A DNA stretch of 64,000 nucleotides from Sphingopyxis sp. 113P3 (GCF_001278035.1 NZ_CP009452.1:343501-407500), one strand, 5' to 3'. Shown: positions 1 to 9,238, counted from the first letter of the stretch. Made by a program: numbers and translations. The notes: generated by a model not told the origin, from the sequence alone.

Positions 1-493
1 CAAGCATCCGCAGCGCCGCCTTGGCGCCTGAGAAGGCGGCGTAGCCCGATCCCCCACGCAGGCTCGCCGTCGCGCCGGTGAAGAGGATCGTGCCGCGGCC
101 GCGCGGGGTCATGCGCTTTGCAGCCTCGCGGCCGGTCAGGAATCCCGCGAGGCACGCCATTTCCCATACCTTGGTGTAAATACGCACCGTTGTGTCGCTG
201 ATGGGGAAGTTCACATTGGCACCGATATTGAACACCGCCACCTCGACCGGGCCGACCTCGGCTTCGACCTGGTCGAACAGGGCGATGATCGCGGCTTCGT
301 CGCGGGCATCGGCGGGGAAGGCACGTGCCTCATGCCCCGCACCGCGAATCGATTGCGCCAGGCTTTCAAGCGCCTCGGCGCCGCGCGCGCGCCGGGTGAC
401 ACAGGCGGTCAGCCCTTCGGCGGCAAAGGCGCGGGCGATGGCCCCTCCCGTGGCGTCGCCTGCGCCGACGATGATGGCAGCTCCGTTCTCCAT
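1..493 (-). CDS. SDR-family oxidoreductase, 3' end cut by window edge
   Basis: The reverse strand reads without a stop from an ATG at 493 to the left edge (164 codons). It starts MENGAAIIVGAGDATGGAIA, a Rossmann glycine-rich GxGxxxG-type nucleotide site. It then shows the NIGAN segment, equivalent to the NNAG motif of short-chain dehydrogenases/reductases, and near the edge GSGYAAFSGAK, where Y and K fit the catalytic YxxxK pair. These point to an NAD(P)-dependent cytoplasmic oxidoreductase; the substrate cannot be read. It is divergent from the HxlR-type regulator starting near 576, with a palindrome between them, so that regulator may control it. The C-terminus is outside the window. Confidence 0.85.
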   Translation of the reverse strand, partial: MENGAAIIVGAGDATGGAIARAFAAEGLTACVTRRARGAEALESLAQSIRGAGHEARAFPADARDEAAIIALFDQVEAEVGPVEVAVFNIGANVNFPISDTTVRIYTKVWEMACLAGFLTGREAAKRMTPRGRGTILFTGATASLRGGSGYAAFSGAKAALRML

Positions 494-524
494 CGCGACT
501 CTCCTGTTGGAGGGTCATTGTAGA

Positions 525-537
525 TATGATAATCATA
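525..537. promoter_or_regulatory. Palindromic operator candidate between SDR gene and HxlR regulator
   Basis: A 13-bp perfect palindrome, TATGAT-A-ATCATA, lies in the 82-bp gap between two divergent starts. HxlR/DUF24 regulators bind short AT-rich inverted repeats next to the oxidoreductase genes they control, so this is the natural site for the adjacent regulator. Function is inferred from position and symmetry only. Confidence 0.5.
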
Positions 538-575
538 GTCACAAGAAAAAACGCCGGGTCTTCGCATTCGGCGGG

Positions 576-1094
576 ATGGAGCATTTGCGATGGGAACCCC
601 TCATGCCGCGGCGCGCCGATCTGTCGGATACCTTCTGCCCCATCGGCCGGGCGGCCGAGCTGCTCGGCGACCGCGCAGTGCTCCTCATCCTGCGCGAGCT
701 GTTCTTCGGGCGCGGACGGTTCGAGGCGATCACGGCAAGCAGCGGCCTCGGGCCGCAGCTCGTTTCGGCGCGGCTCAAGCGACTGGTGGCGGAAGGCGTG
801 GTTGAACGCGAAGCCTATCAGGAGCGGCCACCGCGCTACGGATATCGGCTGACCGAAAAGGGGAAGGACCTGTTCGACATCCTCTATGCGATGCGCTGCT
901 GGGCCGAACGTTGGGCCTATCGCGACGGCGAAACCGGCGGCGGTCCGGCGATGCGCTATTTTCACCGCGCCTGCGGCGCCGACGTCGGTACCGCGACGGT
1001 CTGCCCGGGCTGCGGCGAGCTGCTCCGCTATGGCGAGCTGAAAGGGGAGCCATCGCCTGCGCTCAGAGCCGAGCGGGCGAGGAAGGCGGGCTGA
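576..1094 (+). CDS. HxlR (DUF24) family winged-helix transcriptional regulator
   Basis: The product carries the HxlR signature at its N-terminus: CPIGRAAELLGDRAVLLILR, followed by a winged-helix region (FGRGRFEAI..., LVSARLKRLV, PRYGYRLTEKG). It has a C-terminal extension with cysteines (CPGCG) that could bind metal or sense redox. HxlR proteins act as dimeric cytoplasmic regulators of adjacent, usually oxidoreductase, genes. The frame is open further upstream, but that part overlaps the divergent SDR gene and lacks family character. ATG 576 or ATG 603 is the likely start; 576 is used. The divergent SDR gene and the palindrome at 525-537 suggest local control. Confidence 0.85.
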   Translation: MEHLRWEPLMPRRADLSDTFCPIGRAAELLGDRAVLLILRELFFGRGRFEAITASSGLGPQLVSARLKRLVAEGVVEREAYQERPPRYGYRLTEKGKDLFDILYAMRCWAERWAYRDGETGGGPAMRYFHRACGADVGTATVCPGCGELLRYGELKGEPSPALRAERARKAG

Positions 1095-1421
1095 TCAGGC
1101 CTTTTCGAGTGTGCACTGCAAGGGGTGCTGATTCTGCCGCGCGGCGTCCATCACCTGATTCACCTTGGTTTCGGCGACCTCATAGCTGAAAACGCCGCAC
1201 ACGCCGACACCTTGCTGGTGGACGTGAAGCATGACCTGCGTTGCCCGCTCGATATCCATGTTGAAGAAGCGCTGCAGCACCATCACGACAAATTCCATCG
1301 GGGTATAATCGTCGTTGAGCAGCAGCACCTTGTACATCGACGGCTTCTTGGGCTTCGCGCGCGTGCGCGTTGCGATGCCGACCCCGGGGGCTCCGGGCGC
1401 GTCATCGTCCTTGTCCGCCAT
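1095..1421 (-). CDS. clpS: ATP-dependent Clp protease adaptor ClpS
   Basis: About 108 residues with the ClpS core: [20 protein letters not shown], then [26 protein letters not shown] and a C-terminal segment rich in K and Q. ClpS binds the ClpA N-domain and delivers N-end-rule substrates to ClpAP. The start at 1421 (MADKDDD) leaves a disordered acidic N-terminal tail typical of the family. An in-frame cluster of three Met codons at 1457-1463 is an alternative; neither has a strong ribosome binding site. No clpA lies alongside in the window. Confidence 0.93.
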   Translation of the reverse strand: MADKDDDAPGAPGVGIATRTRAKPKKPSMYKVLLLNDDYTPMEFVVMVLQRFFNMDIERATQVMLHVHQQGVGVCGVFSYEVAETKVNQVMDAARQNQHPLQCTLEKA

Positions 1422-1563
1422 GGCGCGAACGGGACTGGAGAGCGGAAAAGAGAACATCATCATATGGAATATCGCACGCGGCGGCGGAATCGCAAGAGGG
1501 AGGGAAGGCATTAACCTGCTTTTCCCGGCGCACCCGCGCCAAGCGGATCGTGCCCAAGCAAGA

Positions 1564-1595
1564 ACCGCCCGCATCCCGAAAAGGATGCGAGCGGT
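1564..1595 (-). terminator. Strong hairpin downstream of the phasin gene
   Basis: ACCGCCCGCATCC pairs with GGATGCGAGCGGT (13-bp stem, one G-U) around a 6-nt loop, about 70 bp past the phasin stop. On the reverse strand it is followed by a weak T-rich stretch (TTCTTG). This fits an intrinsic terminator for the pha genes, though the U-tract is poor. Confidence 0.55.
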
Positions 1596-1662
1596 CCTGG
1601 TGTCGTCGGCGCAGGCGGGGAGGAGGGGAGAGAGTGCCCGCGCCAACGGGAAGAAAAGGCCC

Positions 1663-2397
1663 TTAGGCTGCCTTCATCTTCGAGCTGATGACCGATACGC
1701 GGTTCGAGATCGGCGCGAAGCTGTCGTTCGCCATCTTGACCACGAGTTCGCTGGTCTTCGAGGTCTGCGCAACAGCGGCGTCGAACGCCTTCTTGCTGTT
1801 CTCGGCATAGAGCTTGAAAAACTCGGCGGGCGACTTGACGGCGGTGTAGCCCTTCAGCGCAGCCGAGGTCTCTTCGAAGCTCTTGCGGGCGAAGGCGACG
1901 CCTTCCTGGCCGAGGGTCTCGAAGTTCTTGGCCGCGATCTTGCCGGCTTCGACAAGCGCCTCAACATTGGCCTTGTTAAATTCGACGGCTTCCTCCGCGA
2001 GCTTGCTCGACTTGGCGAGCGCCTCCTTCGAGCGTTCCTGAAGGTCGGCGGTGAGCGCTTCCGCGCGAGCCTTGGCGTCTTCGGCGAACTTCTTGACGGT
2101 GTCGTTCATGGTCTGGAATCCTTTGGTGGCGGCGGCGACGGGCTTGGGCGCGGCCTTGATCTTGGGGGTAATCGTCTTCGCAGCCGGCTTTTTGTGAGCG
2201 GCCTTCACGGCGGACTTTGCCGCCTTCTTTTGGACCGGCTTGGCATTCGCCTTCACGGTCCGGGTCTTCGGCGCCGCGGCCTTGGCTGCGACTGGGGCTT
2301 CGGCCACGGCCGGAGCAGCAGGAGTCGCCGGCTGGGCGGCGGTTTCCAGCGTTGCGGCTTCGAAAGCCGTTTCAGCACTGTCCATCTTGGTAGCCAT
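1663..2397 (-). CDS. phaP: Phasin family protein (PHA granule-associated)
   Basis: The 244-residue product has an Ala/Pro/Lys-rich N-terminal region (about residues 15-95, with [19 protein letters not shown]) followed by the helical phasin_2 domain ([20 protein letters not shown]..., [20 protein letters not shown]). Phasins coat polyhydroxyalkanoate granules and control their size and number. A clear AGGAG sits 8 nt before ATG 2397. It is transcribed in the same direction as the PHA synthase just upstream (gap 123 bp). The basic, histone H1-like N-terminus resembles phasins suspected of binding DNA and helping granule segregation; that part is inference. Confidence 0.9.
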   Translation of the reverse strand: MATKMDSAETAFEAATLETAAQPATPAAPAVAEAPVAAKAAAPKTRTVKANAKPVQKKAAKSAVKAAHKKPAAKTITPKIKAAPKPVAAATKGFQTMNDTVKKFAEDAKARAEALTADLQERSKEALAKSSKLAEEAVEFNKANVEALVEAGKIAAKNFETLGQEGVAFARKSFEETSAALKGYTAVKSPAEFFKLYAENSKKAFDAAVAQTSKTSELVVKMANDSFAPISNRVSVISSKMKAA

Positions 2398-2413
2398 GGA
2401 ACAACTCCTTTAT

Positions 2414-2480
2414 GTTGCACTGCACAATATAGGAGCCGCTGAGCGATTTCAAGAGAATTTTTGTGCAGCGCACAAAATTC
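2414..2480. promoter_or_regulatory. Two TGC-N3-GCA sites ahead of the phasin gene (PhaR-type operator candidate)
   Basis: One site (2416-2424, TGC-ACT-GCA) is just upstream of the phasin ribosome binding site. The second (2464-2472, TGC-AGC-GCA) sits inside a longer inverted repeat, GAATTTTTGTGC / GCACAAAATTC, at 2455-2480. PhaR repressors of alphaproteobacteria bind TGC-N3-GCA-like sequences upstream of phaP and are released by PHA. The repeat and spacing are seen directly; assignment to PhaR is inference, as no phaR gene lies in the window. Confidence 0.5.
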
Positions 2481-2520
2481 CCTTCGGAAGCGCGCGCGAT
2501 CGCAGGAAATTCGCGTGATA

Positions 2521-4308
2521 TTATCGCTGTTTGACGTAGCGGCCGGGCGCGTCCTCGATCGCCTTTTTCTTGCCCCTGCCAGGGATGCGCGCGCCTTTCG
2601 CCGGCGTTTTGGCGCTGTCCTGCGCGGCGATCCACTCGATCCAGTGCGGCCACCAGCTTCCCTTGGTCTCGGTCGCAGAGGCCAGGAAGTCATCGAGGCT
2701 GGCGGCGGTGTTGTCGCCGGTCCAATATTGATATTTGCCGGCCGCGGGCGGGTTCACCACGCCCGCGATGTGTCCTGAGCCTGCAAGGAGGAATGTCCTG
2801 GGTCCCGAAAGATGGTCCATCAGCCGCCAGACGCTGGCGAGCGGCGCGATATGGTCCTCGCGGCCCGCCTGGATATAGGCGGGCGTGCGGATCTTTCTGA
2901 GGTCGATGGAGACGCCGCATACCGCGAGGCTGTTCGGAATGACGAGGCGGTTGTCGCGGTAGAGATCAACCAGGTACTGCCGATGCCACTTCGCTGGCAG
3001 ATTGGTGACGTCGCCGTTCCAGTAGAGGAGATCGAACGGCGGATAGTCGTTGCCGAGCAGATAATTGTTGACGACATAGTTCCAGATGAGGTCGCGTCCC
3101 CGCAGGGCGTTGAAGGTCGCGGCCATATAGCGGCCGTCAAGATAGCCCTGCGCTGACAGCTGCTGGAGCAACGCAAGATAAGTGTCATCGACGAACAGCT
3201 TGAGATCGCCCGCAAGCTCGAAATCGACCTGTGCGGTAAAGAAGGTGGCCGACTTGACCTTGTCCGCTTCGCCGTTCGCTGCGAGCATGGCGAGGGTCGC
3301 GGCCAGGGTGGTGCCCGCGACGCAATAGCCGATCGCGTGGACGTGCGGCACCCCAAGCAGGTCGCGGATCGTGTCGATCGCATCGACCTGCGCTTCGACA
3401 TAATCGTCCCACACCAGGTCCTTCATCGAGGCGTCGGCCGATTTCCAGGACACAATGAACACCGAGAGGCCCTGTTCGATGGCCCATTTGACGAAGCTTT
3501 TTTGCGGATTGAGGTCGAGGATGTAGAAGCGGTTGATCCACGGCGGGAAAATGACGAGCGGGACGGTGAACACCTCCTTTGTCACCGGCGCGTAGTGAAT
3601 GAGCTGATAGAGCTTGGTCTCGTGGATCACCTTGCCCGGCGTCGTCGCAATGGTCACGCCGACCTCGAAGGCATCGGGGTCGACGTGGCTGAGCTGCCCG
3701 CGCGCGAGGTCGGCCAGCATGTGGCGGAGACCCTTTAGAAGGCTCTCGCCGCGCGTCTCGACGGCGCGTTTGATGACCTCCGGATTGGTGACCGCAAGGT
3801 TGGTGGGCGATAGCGCCTCGGTCATCGACCTGGCTGCAAACTCCAATTTTGCGCGCGCCGCCTCGTCGAGCCCCTGCACCTGCCTTGCGGTCGAGAGCAG
3901 CTGGTCCGACAACAGGCCATAGGTCTGGCGGATCAGCGCAAACACAGGGTTCGCGGTCCAGTCAGGATCGGCAAAGCGTCGGTCCTTGGCGTTGTCGGCG
4001 GGCGGGGGCGGGGTGAAGCCCGGAGCGAGTGCGGCGAGCGAAGTCCAGAAAGCAGCGCCTTGTTCCCACATCTTGGCGCCTTGCTCGGCCCATAGCCCGG
4101 CGCCGTCGTTGCCCAGCCAATGGGCGGGATCGAGCAGCGGCGCACCCGCCTTGTGGGCGTCGACCTGACCAAGCGCGAAGTCGACCATCATCTGCTGCGC
4201 GCGCGCCATCACGCTGGCCCAATGCTGGAGATCCTCCGCCGAGGGTAGAAAGGGGCTGCGCGTGATGGTCGCCTCGTCTTCGCCCTTGCCGCTACCCGCA
4301 TCGCTCAT
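2521..4308 (-). CDS. phaC: Class I poly(3-hydroxyalkanoate) synthase
   Basis: The 595-residue protein has the size of class I PhaC, which polymerises (R)-3-hydroxyacyl-CoA into PHA on granules. The N-terminal PhaC domain is followed by an alpha/beta-hydrolase core with the lipase-like box GYCVAG and nucleophile Cys329. Also present are PPWINRFYILDL (about 255-266), a catalytic-Asp region AGREDHIAPL and the His segment GSGHIAGVVNPP. It precedes the phasin gene on the same strand and probably forms one pha locus with it. The start at 4308 (MSDAGSGKGE) is divergent from the aminotransferase gene. Confidence 0.96.
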   Translation of the reverse strand: MSDAGSGKGEDEATITRSPFLPSAEDLQHWASVMARAQQMMVDFALGQVDAHKAGAPLLDPAHWLGNDGAGLWAEQGAKMWEQGAAFWTSLAALAPGFTPPPPADNAKDRRFADPDWTANPVFALIRQTYGLLSDQLLSTARQVQGLDEAARAKLEFAARSMTEALSPTNLAVTNPEVIKRAVETRGESLLKGLRHMLADLARGQLSHVDPDAFEVGVTIATTPGKVIHETKLYQLIHYAPVTKEVFTVPLVIFPPWINRFYILDLNPQKSFVKWAIEQGLSVFIVSWKSADASMKDLVWDDYVEAQVDAIDTIRDLLGVPHVHAIGYCVAGTTLAATLAMLAANGEADKVKSATFFTAQVDFELAGDLKLFVDDTYLALLQQLSAQGYLDGRYMAATFNALRGRDLIWNYVVNNYLLGNDYPPFDLLYWNGDVTNLPAKWHRQYLVDLYRDNRLVIPNSLAVCGVSIDLRKIRTPAYIQAGREDHIAPLASVWRLMDHLSGPRTFLLAGSGHIAGVVNPPAAGKYQYWTGDNTAASLDDFLASATETKGSWWPHWIEWIAAQDSAKTPAKGARIPGRGKKKAIEDAPGRYVKQR

Positions 4309-4424
4309 GTTCGTTCCCGCTGGTCAGTGCCGTCAATTTGCCTATAACAAGCCGCGATGCGGCTGGCGAGATTGCCGCTCGCATCCATTCAAACGCACAC
4401 GAAAAGGAGTTGTTCTAGTCTCCC

Positions 4425-5642
4425 ATGTCCGAAGATGAATTCTATCGCATCAAGCGCCTGCCGCCCTACGTCATCGCCGAAGTGAATGCGATGCGAGCAG
4501 CAGCACGCGCCGCGGGCGAGGACATCATCGACCTCGGGATGGGCAACCCCGACCTGCCGCCGCCGCAGCATGTGATCGACAAGCTGTGCGAAGTGGCGCA
4601 GAAACCCAACGCACACGGCTATTCGCAGTCAAAAGGCATTCCAGGCCTCCGCCGCGCGCAGGCCAACTATTATGCCCGCCGTTTCAATGTCGAACTCGAC
4701 CCCGAAACCGAGGTGGTCGTGACGATGGGGTCCAAGGAAGGGCTTGCGAGCCTCGCGACCGCGATCACCGGCCCGGGCGATGTGGTCCTCGCGCCCAACC
4801 CCAGCTATCCGATCCACACCTTCGGTTTCATCATCGCCGGAGCGACGATCCGCAGCGTCCCGACCACCCCGGACGAGAATTACTGGCGCGCACTCGACCG
4901 CGCGATGGCCTTCACTGTGCCGCGCCCGTCAATCCTGGTGGTCAATTATCCGTCGAACCCGACCGCTGAGGCGGTCGATCTTGCGTTCTACGAGCGGCTC
5001 GTCGCATGGGCGAAGGAGAACAAGGTCTGGGTCTTGAGCGACCTTGCCTATTCGGAGCTATACTACGATGGCAATCCGACCCCTTCCATTTTGCAGGTGC
5101 CGGGAGCGAAAGATGTCGCGATCGAGTTCACTTCCATGTCGAAGACCTACTCGATGGCGGGCTGGCGCATGGGCTTTGCGGTCGGCAACAAGCGGCTGAT
5201 CGCCGCGATGACGCGGGTCAAATCCTATCTCGACTATGGCGCTTTCACGCCGATCCAGGCCGCAGCCTGCGCGGCGCTCAACGGCCCGCAGGACATCGTT
5301 GCCAGGAATCGCGAACTGTATCAGAAGCGCCGCGATGTCATGGTCGAAAGCTTCGGCCGCGCCGGCTGGGAAATCCCGAGCCCGCCCGCCTCGATGTTCG
5401 CCTGGGCGCCGCTGCCGCCCGCGCTCAAGGATATGGGAAGCCTTGAATTTTCAAAGCAGCTGCTGACCCATGCCAAGGTCGCGGTTGCACCGGGCGTCGG
5501 CTATGGCGAGGACGGCGAAGGCTTTGTGCGCATTGCGATGGTGGAGAATGAGCAGCGCATCCGTCAGGCCGCGCGCAACATCCGCAAATTCCTGTCGATG
5601 CACGGCGTCAACACGCCGTCGGTCGCTGCGAGCGGGAACTGA
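4425..5642 (+). CDS. alaC: AlaC-type PLP-dependent class I/II aminotransferase
   Basis: The 405-residue fold type I aminotransferase has DLGMGNPDLPPP near the N-terminus, NYPSNPTAE, a PLP-anchoring SMSKTYSMAGWRMGF (Schiff-base Lys) and a C-terminal VRIAMVENEQRIRQA. Overall it resembles the AlaC / LL-diaminopimelate aminotransferase-like group, which makes alanine or related amino acids from 2-oxo acids and glutamate. Substrate choice cannot be settled from motifs. A good AGGAG lies upstream of ATG 4425. The DUF2721 gene follows after 7 bases and may be cotranscribed. Confidence 0.85.
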   Translation: MSEDEFYRIKRLPPYVIAEVNAMRAAARAAGEDIIDLGMGNPDLPPPQHVIDKLCEVAQKPNAHGYSQSKGIPGLRRAQANYYARRFNVELDPETEVVVTMGSKEGLASLATAITGPGDVVLAPNPSYPIHTFGFIIAGATIRSVPTTPDENYWRALDRAMAFTVPRPSILVVNYPSNPTAEAVDLAFYERLVAWAKENKVWVLSDLAYSELYYDGNPTPSILQVPGAKDVAIEFTSMSKTYSMAGWRMGFAVGNKRLIAAMTRVKSYLDYGAFTPIQAAACAALNGPQDIVARNRELYQKRRDVMVESFGRAGWEIPSPPASMFAWAPLPPALKDMGSLEFSKQLLTHAKVAVAPGVGYGEDGEGFVRIAMVENEQRIRQAARNIRKFLSMHGVNTPSVAASGN

Positions 5643-5649
5643 CCCGCGG

Positions 5650-6132
5650 GTGCAGGACTTGGATGCGAGTGCGATAGCCCAGACGATCCAGTTGTCGGTC
5701 ACGCCGGTGTTTTTGCTGGTGGCAACCGGCAGCTTGCTCAACGTTCTCGCGGGCCGGCTGTCGCGTGTAGTCGACCGCTCGCGGGTGTTGATGGCGCGCT
5801 GGCCGGAGACCGAGGGCGAGGAGCATGCGCGGGTGGTCGCCGAGCTGCGCTCCGCCGACCGGCGGATGCGGGTCATCAATGACTCAATCCTCGCAGCAGT
5901 CGCCTGCGGCATCGTCGTCTGTCTGCTCGTCGCGCTGCTTTTCACACAGGCCTTTACCGGGCTCAACCTCGGTGTCGCCGCGTCGTGGGCCTTCGCGCTC
6001 GCGATGCTGCTGCTTCTCGTGTCTCTGCTACTCTTCCTCGTCGAGGTCCGCCTCGCCATCCGCGCGATCCAGGTTCCGATGGATCTTCTCGAGGGGGAGG
6101 AAATGGGCTGGCTGCGGCGGCAGCGGCGGTAA
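5650..6132 (+). CDS. DUF2721 family membrane protein
   Basis: About 160 residues with three predicted hydrophobic segments: an N-terminal IQLSVTPVFLLVATGSLLNV, then two long helices (ILAAVACGIVVCLLVALLF and AMLLLLVSLLLFLVEV). The polar loop between them includes RLSRVVDRSR. This is the layout of DUF2721 inner-membrane proteins, whose role is unknown. GTG 5650 (or TTG 5659) fits the family start and lies just after the aminotransferase stop; upstream Met codons in the frame overlap that gene and are unlikely. It converges on the amidase gene. Confidence 0.75.
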   Translation: MQDLDASAIAQTIQLSVTPVFLLVATGSLLNVLAGRLSRVVDRSRVLMARWPETEGEEHARVVAELRSADRRMRVINDSILAAVACGIVVCLLVALLFTQAFTGLNLGVAASWAFALAMLLLLVSLLLFLVEVRLAIRAIQVPMDLLEGEEMGWLRRQRR

Positions 6133-6229
6133 CACCCTTTCTCGGTTCGTTCGCGGCGAGCGACTCTAAAGGCCCCTCTCAACAGCGAGGGTGAACTCGG
6201 CCACGCTCGGTGCACAGAGGGGGATGGCG

Positions 6230-7816
6230 CTATGGTGCCAGACCCACTCGGTAGGTTGGCGCCATCCGCTTGGCGCTTGCCTGCTCATAGGCATGTCCAG
6301 CCGCAAGCACCGTGCCGTCGGACCATTTCGGTCCTATGAAGGAAAGGCCCACTGGGAGACCCTCGATAGCGCCCATCGGCACTGTGAGGTGCGGATAGCC
6401 GGCGACCGCGGGAAGGTCGCTCACGCTCGGGCCTGTATAATGGTCGCCGTTCACGAGGTCGCTGGTCCAGGCGGGACCGTTGGTCACGCCGACGAGCAGG
6501 TCGACGCCGTGATCCTTCAGCAGCTTGTCGATCCCCTCAGGACCGGCGAGCCGAGCGGCCCTTGCCTTGGCGGCAAGATAGGCGGGACTATCGAGGCCGC
6601 CCCTGGTCTCGGCGAGTTCGAATAGCGATTGATCGAACCAGCGCAGTTCCTCGGGGTGAGCCTTGTTGAAGGCGATCAGATCGGCGAGGTTCTTAGGGCC
6701 CTCTCGCGCGGGCAAGCTCGCCAGATAGGCGTTCATGTCGGCCTTGAGTTCGGTCATCAGCACCTCGAATTCGGCGTCGCCCAACCCCTCGATACCCGAC
6801 TGGCTGTCCTTGATCTCGACGATCGTGGCGCCAAGATCGGCAATCTGCAGAAGCGCCGCATCGAACAGCGCGGCGATGTCGGCGCGCGAACCGATGCGGT
6901 CGCGCAGCACGCCGATGCGCTTGCCCCGGAGCGCGTCGGGCGAAAGCGCGGCCGCGAAATCGGTCTTGTGCGCATCAGCCTCGGCGGTCGCGGGGTCGGC
7001 AGGATCGCTGCCCGCGATGATGCTCAGCATGGCGGCGGCATCGCGCACACTCAGCGTCATAGGCCCCGCCGTGTCCTGACTGTGGCTGATCGGTACGATG
7101 AAGGTGCGGCTGACGAGCCCGACCGTGGGCTTGAAGCCGACAACGCCGTTCAGCCCCGACGGGCAGGTTATCGAACCGTCGGTTTCGGTCCCCACCGTCA
7201 GCGCCGCAAGGCTCGCCGCCATCGCCGCACCGCTTCCTGCCGAAGACCCGCAGGTGTTGCGATCGAGCGCGTACGGGTTTTTTGTCAGTCCGCCAACCGC
7301 ACTCCAGCCGCTCGTCGAGTTGTTCGAGCGAATGTTCGCCCATTCCGAAAGATTGGTCTTGCCCAGAATCACTGCACCCGCCTCGCGCAGCCGCGCGACG
7401 AGCGGCGCGTCGCGGCCCGTGACATTGTCCTTGAGCGCCAGCGAGCCCGCGGTGGTGGGAACGGGTCCTGCCGCCTCGATATTATCCTTGAGCAGAACCG
7501 GGATGCCGTGGAGCGGGCTGCGAACCTTTCCCTCGCGGCGCTCGGCATCGAGCCGGCGGGCCTCGGCGAGCGCGTCGGGAAAGGTTGCGATCACGGCATT
7601 CAGCTTGGGCCCATTGTCGTCAATCTTCAGGATGCGGTCGAGGTAGATGCTCGTGATGAGTTGGCTGTCGATCGATCCCGCGGTCATTTCGGCCTGCAGC
7701 GTTGCAGCATCCTTGCCCGCGATGTCGGGGAGCGGCGGCGGGATCGCGGAGGCCGGGACGAGCGGCAGGATGGCGGCAGCCGCCGTCAGCGCGGCGAGCG
7801 AGGAAAAAATTTTCAT
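6230..7816 (-). CDS. Secreted amidase (amidase-signature family)
   Basis: The 528-residue product starts with a Sec signal peptide (MKIFSSLAALTAAAAILPL...ASA). The amidase-signature core follows: HGIPVLLKDNIE contains the catalytic Lys, NTCGSSAGSGAAMAA is the Gly/Ser-rich box, and TETDGSITCPSGLNG carries the cis-Ser/Ser pair. Such enzymes hydrolyse amide bonds by a Ser-cisSer-Lys triad; the signal peptide puts this one in the periplasm. It is longer than a GatA subunit and lies away from gatBC, so it is not the tRNA amidotransferase. It is divergent from the MFS gene across 111 bp. Confidence 0.9.
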   Translation of the reverse strand: MKIFSSLAALTAAAAILPLVPASAIPPPLPDIAGKDAATLQAEMTAGSIDSQLITSIYLDRILKIDDNGPKLNAVIATFPDALAEARRLDAERREGKVRSPLHGIPVLLKDNIEAAGPVPTTAGSLALKDNVTGRDAPLVARLREAGAVILGKTNLSEWANIRSNNSTSGWSAVGGLTKNPYALDRNTCGSSAGSGAAMAASLAALTVGTETDGSITCPSGLNGVVGFKPTVGLVSRTFIVPISHSQDTAGPMTLSVRDAAAMLSIIAGSDPADPATAEADAHKTDFAAALSPDALRGKRIGVLRDRIGSRADIAALFDAALLQIADLGATIVEIKDSQSGIEGLGDAEFEVLMTELKADMNAYLASLPAREGPKNLADLIAFNKAHPEELRWFDQSLFELAETRGGLDSPAYLAAKARAARLAGPEGIDKLLKDHGVDLLVGVTNGPAWTSDLVNGDHYTGPSVSDLPAVAGYPHLTVPMGAIEGLPVGLSFIGPKWSDGTVLAAGHAYEQASAKRMAPTYRVGLAP

Positions 7817-7927
7817 GGCGAGCAGGCTCGGACGCCGTAAGGGCAATTGCAAGCGGCAATTTTTGTGCCGGCGCCCCGGCATTGACAGGCCTGACCCAGC
7901 TCTGCTCTGTCGCCGCCGGAGACAAGA

Positions 7928-9238
7928 ATGAACGAAAAACCTGCCCTTGCCGCAGGGCCCGGGTCGCCCCTTGCCCACGGCCCTTCCGCGCAGACGCGGA
8001 CCATGCTGTGGATTCTGCTGGTTGTTTATATCTTCAACTTCCTCGACCGGCAGATCGTGAACATTCTCGCCGAGCCGATCAAGACCAGTCTGCGCCTCAG
8101 CGACACCCAATTGGGATTGCTCGCAGGGCCTGCGTTCGCGGTCTTTTATGCGCTGCTCGGCATCCCGATCGCGCGCCACGCAGACAAGGAGGGTACAAAC
8201 CGGGTAAGACTCATCGCGGCCGCGCTCGCGATCTGGTCGGCAATGACCGCGGTTTGCGGCCTTGCACAGAATTTTGTTCAACTGCTCTTTGCGCGGATCG
8301 GTGTGGGCGTGGGGGAGGCGGGCTGTACGCCGGCCGCGCATTCGCTGATCACCGACAGTGTGCCGGCCGAGAAGCGCTCGTCGGCGATCGCCTTCTACGG
8401 ACTTGGCGTCCCGGTCGGCTCGCTGCTCGGATTGATACTCGGCGGTGTGGTCAACGACCTCTACGGCTGGCGCATCGCGCTGATGCTGGTGGGCGCACCG
8501 GGGCTGCTGCTTGCGCTGATCGTCCTCGTCTTCATGCGTGAGCCGCGGCACCATCGCGTGGCCGAGACCGTTAAGACAGCGCCGGTGCAGCTTCCCGCCA
8601 GCGCGGCGCTGCGCGAGATCTTTGCCTCGCGCGCCTTCGTCTACATCCTTATCGCCGCATCGGTCACCGCCTTTCTCGGCTATGGCAAGGCGCTGTGGAC
8701 GATCAGTTTCTTCATCCGCAGCCACGGCCTGTCGACCACGGAAGCGGGGCTGTCGATGGCGGTGGTTCTCGGACTGGCGGCGGCGTTCGGAACATGGCTC
8801 GGCGGCAAGGCGGCCGACGTCTTCGGGCGGCGCGACAAGCGGCATATATTGACCCTGCCGGCTTATGGGATGGCGCTCGTCGCGCCCCTGCTGTTCCTGG
8901 GATATGTGATGGAGGATTGGCGGATCGCGATGGCGCTGCTGATCGTGCCGAGCGTCATCAATGCGGCCTATTACGGTCCCGCCTATGCTTGCGTACAGGG
9001 GTTGGTTCGGCCGCAGGCGCGCGCGGTCGCGGCGTCGATCATGCTGTTCGGACAGAATCTCATCGGGCTCGGCTTCGGGCCGTTTCTCTTCGGGGTCTTT
9101 TCGGACGCGCTCGCGCCCGCATATGGCGAGGAGAGCGTGCGCTATGTTCTTTATGGCGCCGCGTGGCTCGGGCTGATCCCTGCCTTCTTCTTCTGGCGCG
9201 CCAGCTTGCGCCTCGAGCGCGAGCTCAAGTCGGGTTAG
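7928..9238 (+). CDS. MFS transporter (spinster-like)
   Basis: The 436-residue protein has about twelve hydrophobic segments. Spinster-type features include YIFNFLDRQIVNILAEPIK in the first helix, GIPIARHADK in the loop 2-3 position and RIGVGVGEAGCTPAAHSLI in helix 4-5. This subfamily is frequent in sphingomonads, where it is often annotated as a proton-coupled exporter or importer of organic compounds. The substrate is not readable. It is divergent from the amidase, and its last four bases overlap the convergent FMN reductase gene. Confidence 0.88.
   Translation: MNEKPALAAGPGSPLAHGPSAQTRTMLWILLVVYIFNFLDRQIVNILAEPIKTSLRLSDTQLGLLAGPAFAVFYALLGIPIARHADKEGTNRVRLIAAALAIWSAMTAVCGLAQNFVQLLFARIGVGVGEAGCTPAAHSLITDSVPAEKRSSAIAFYGLGVPVGSLLGLILGGVVNDLYGWRIALMLVGAPGLLLALIVLVFMREPRHHRVAETVKTAPVQLPASAALREIFASRAFVYILIAASVTAFLGYGKALWTISFFIRSHGLSTTEAGLSMAVVLGLAAAFGTWLGGKAADVFGRRDKRHILTLPAYGMALVAPLLFLGYVMEDWRIAMALLIVPSVINAAYYGPAYACVQGLVRPQARAVAASIMLFGQNLIGLGFGPFLFGVFSDALAPAYGEESVRYVLYGAAWLGLIPAFFFWRASLRLERELKSG

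Noticed and set aside
192..575. N-terminal extension of the HxlR regulator
   Set aside because: It overlaps the divergent SDR gene on the other strand and the palindromic promoter; HxlR proteins start close to the CPIGRA segment.
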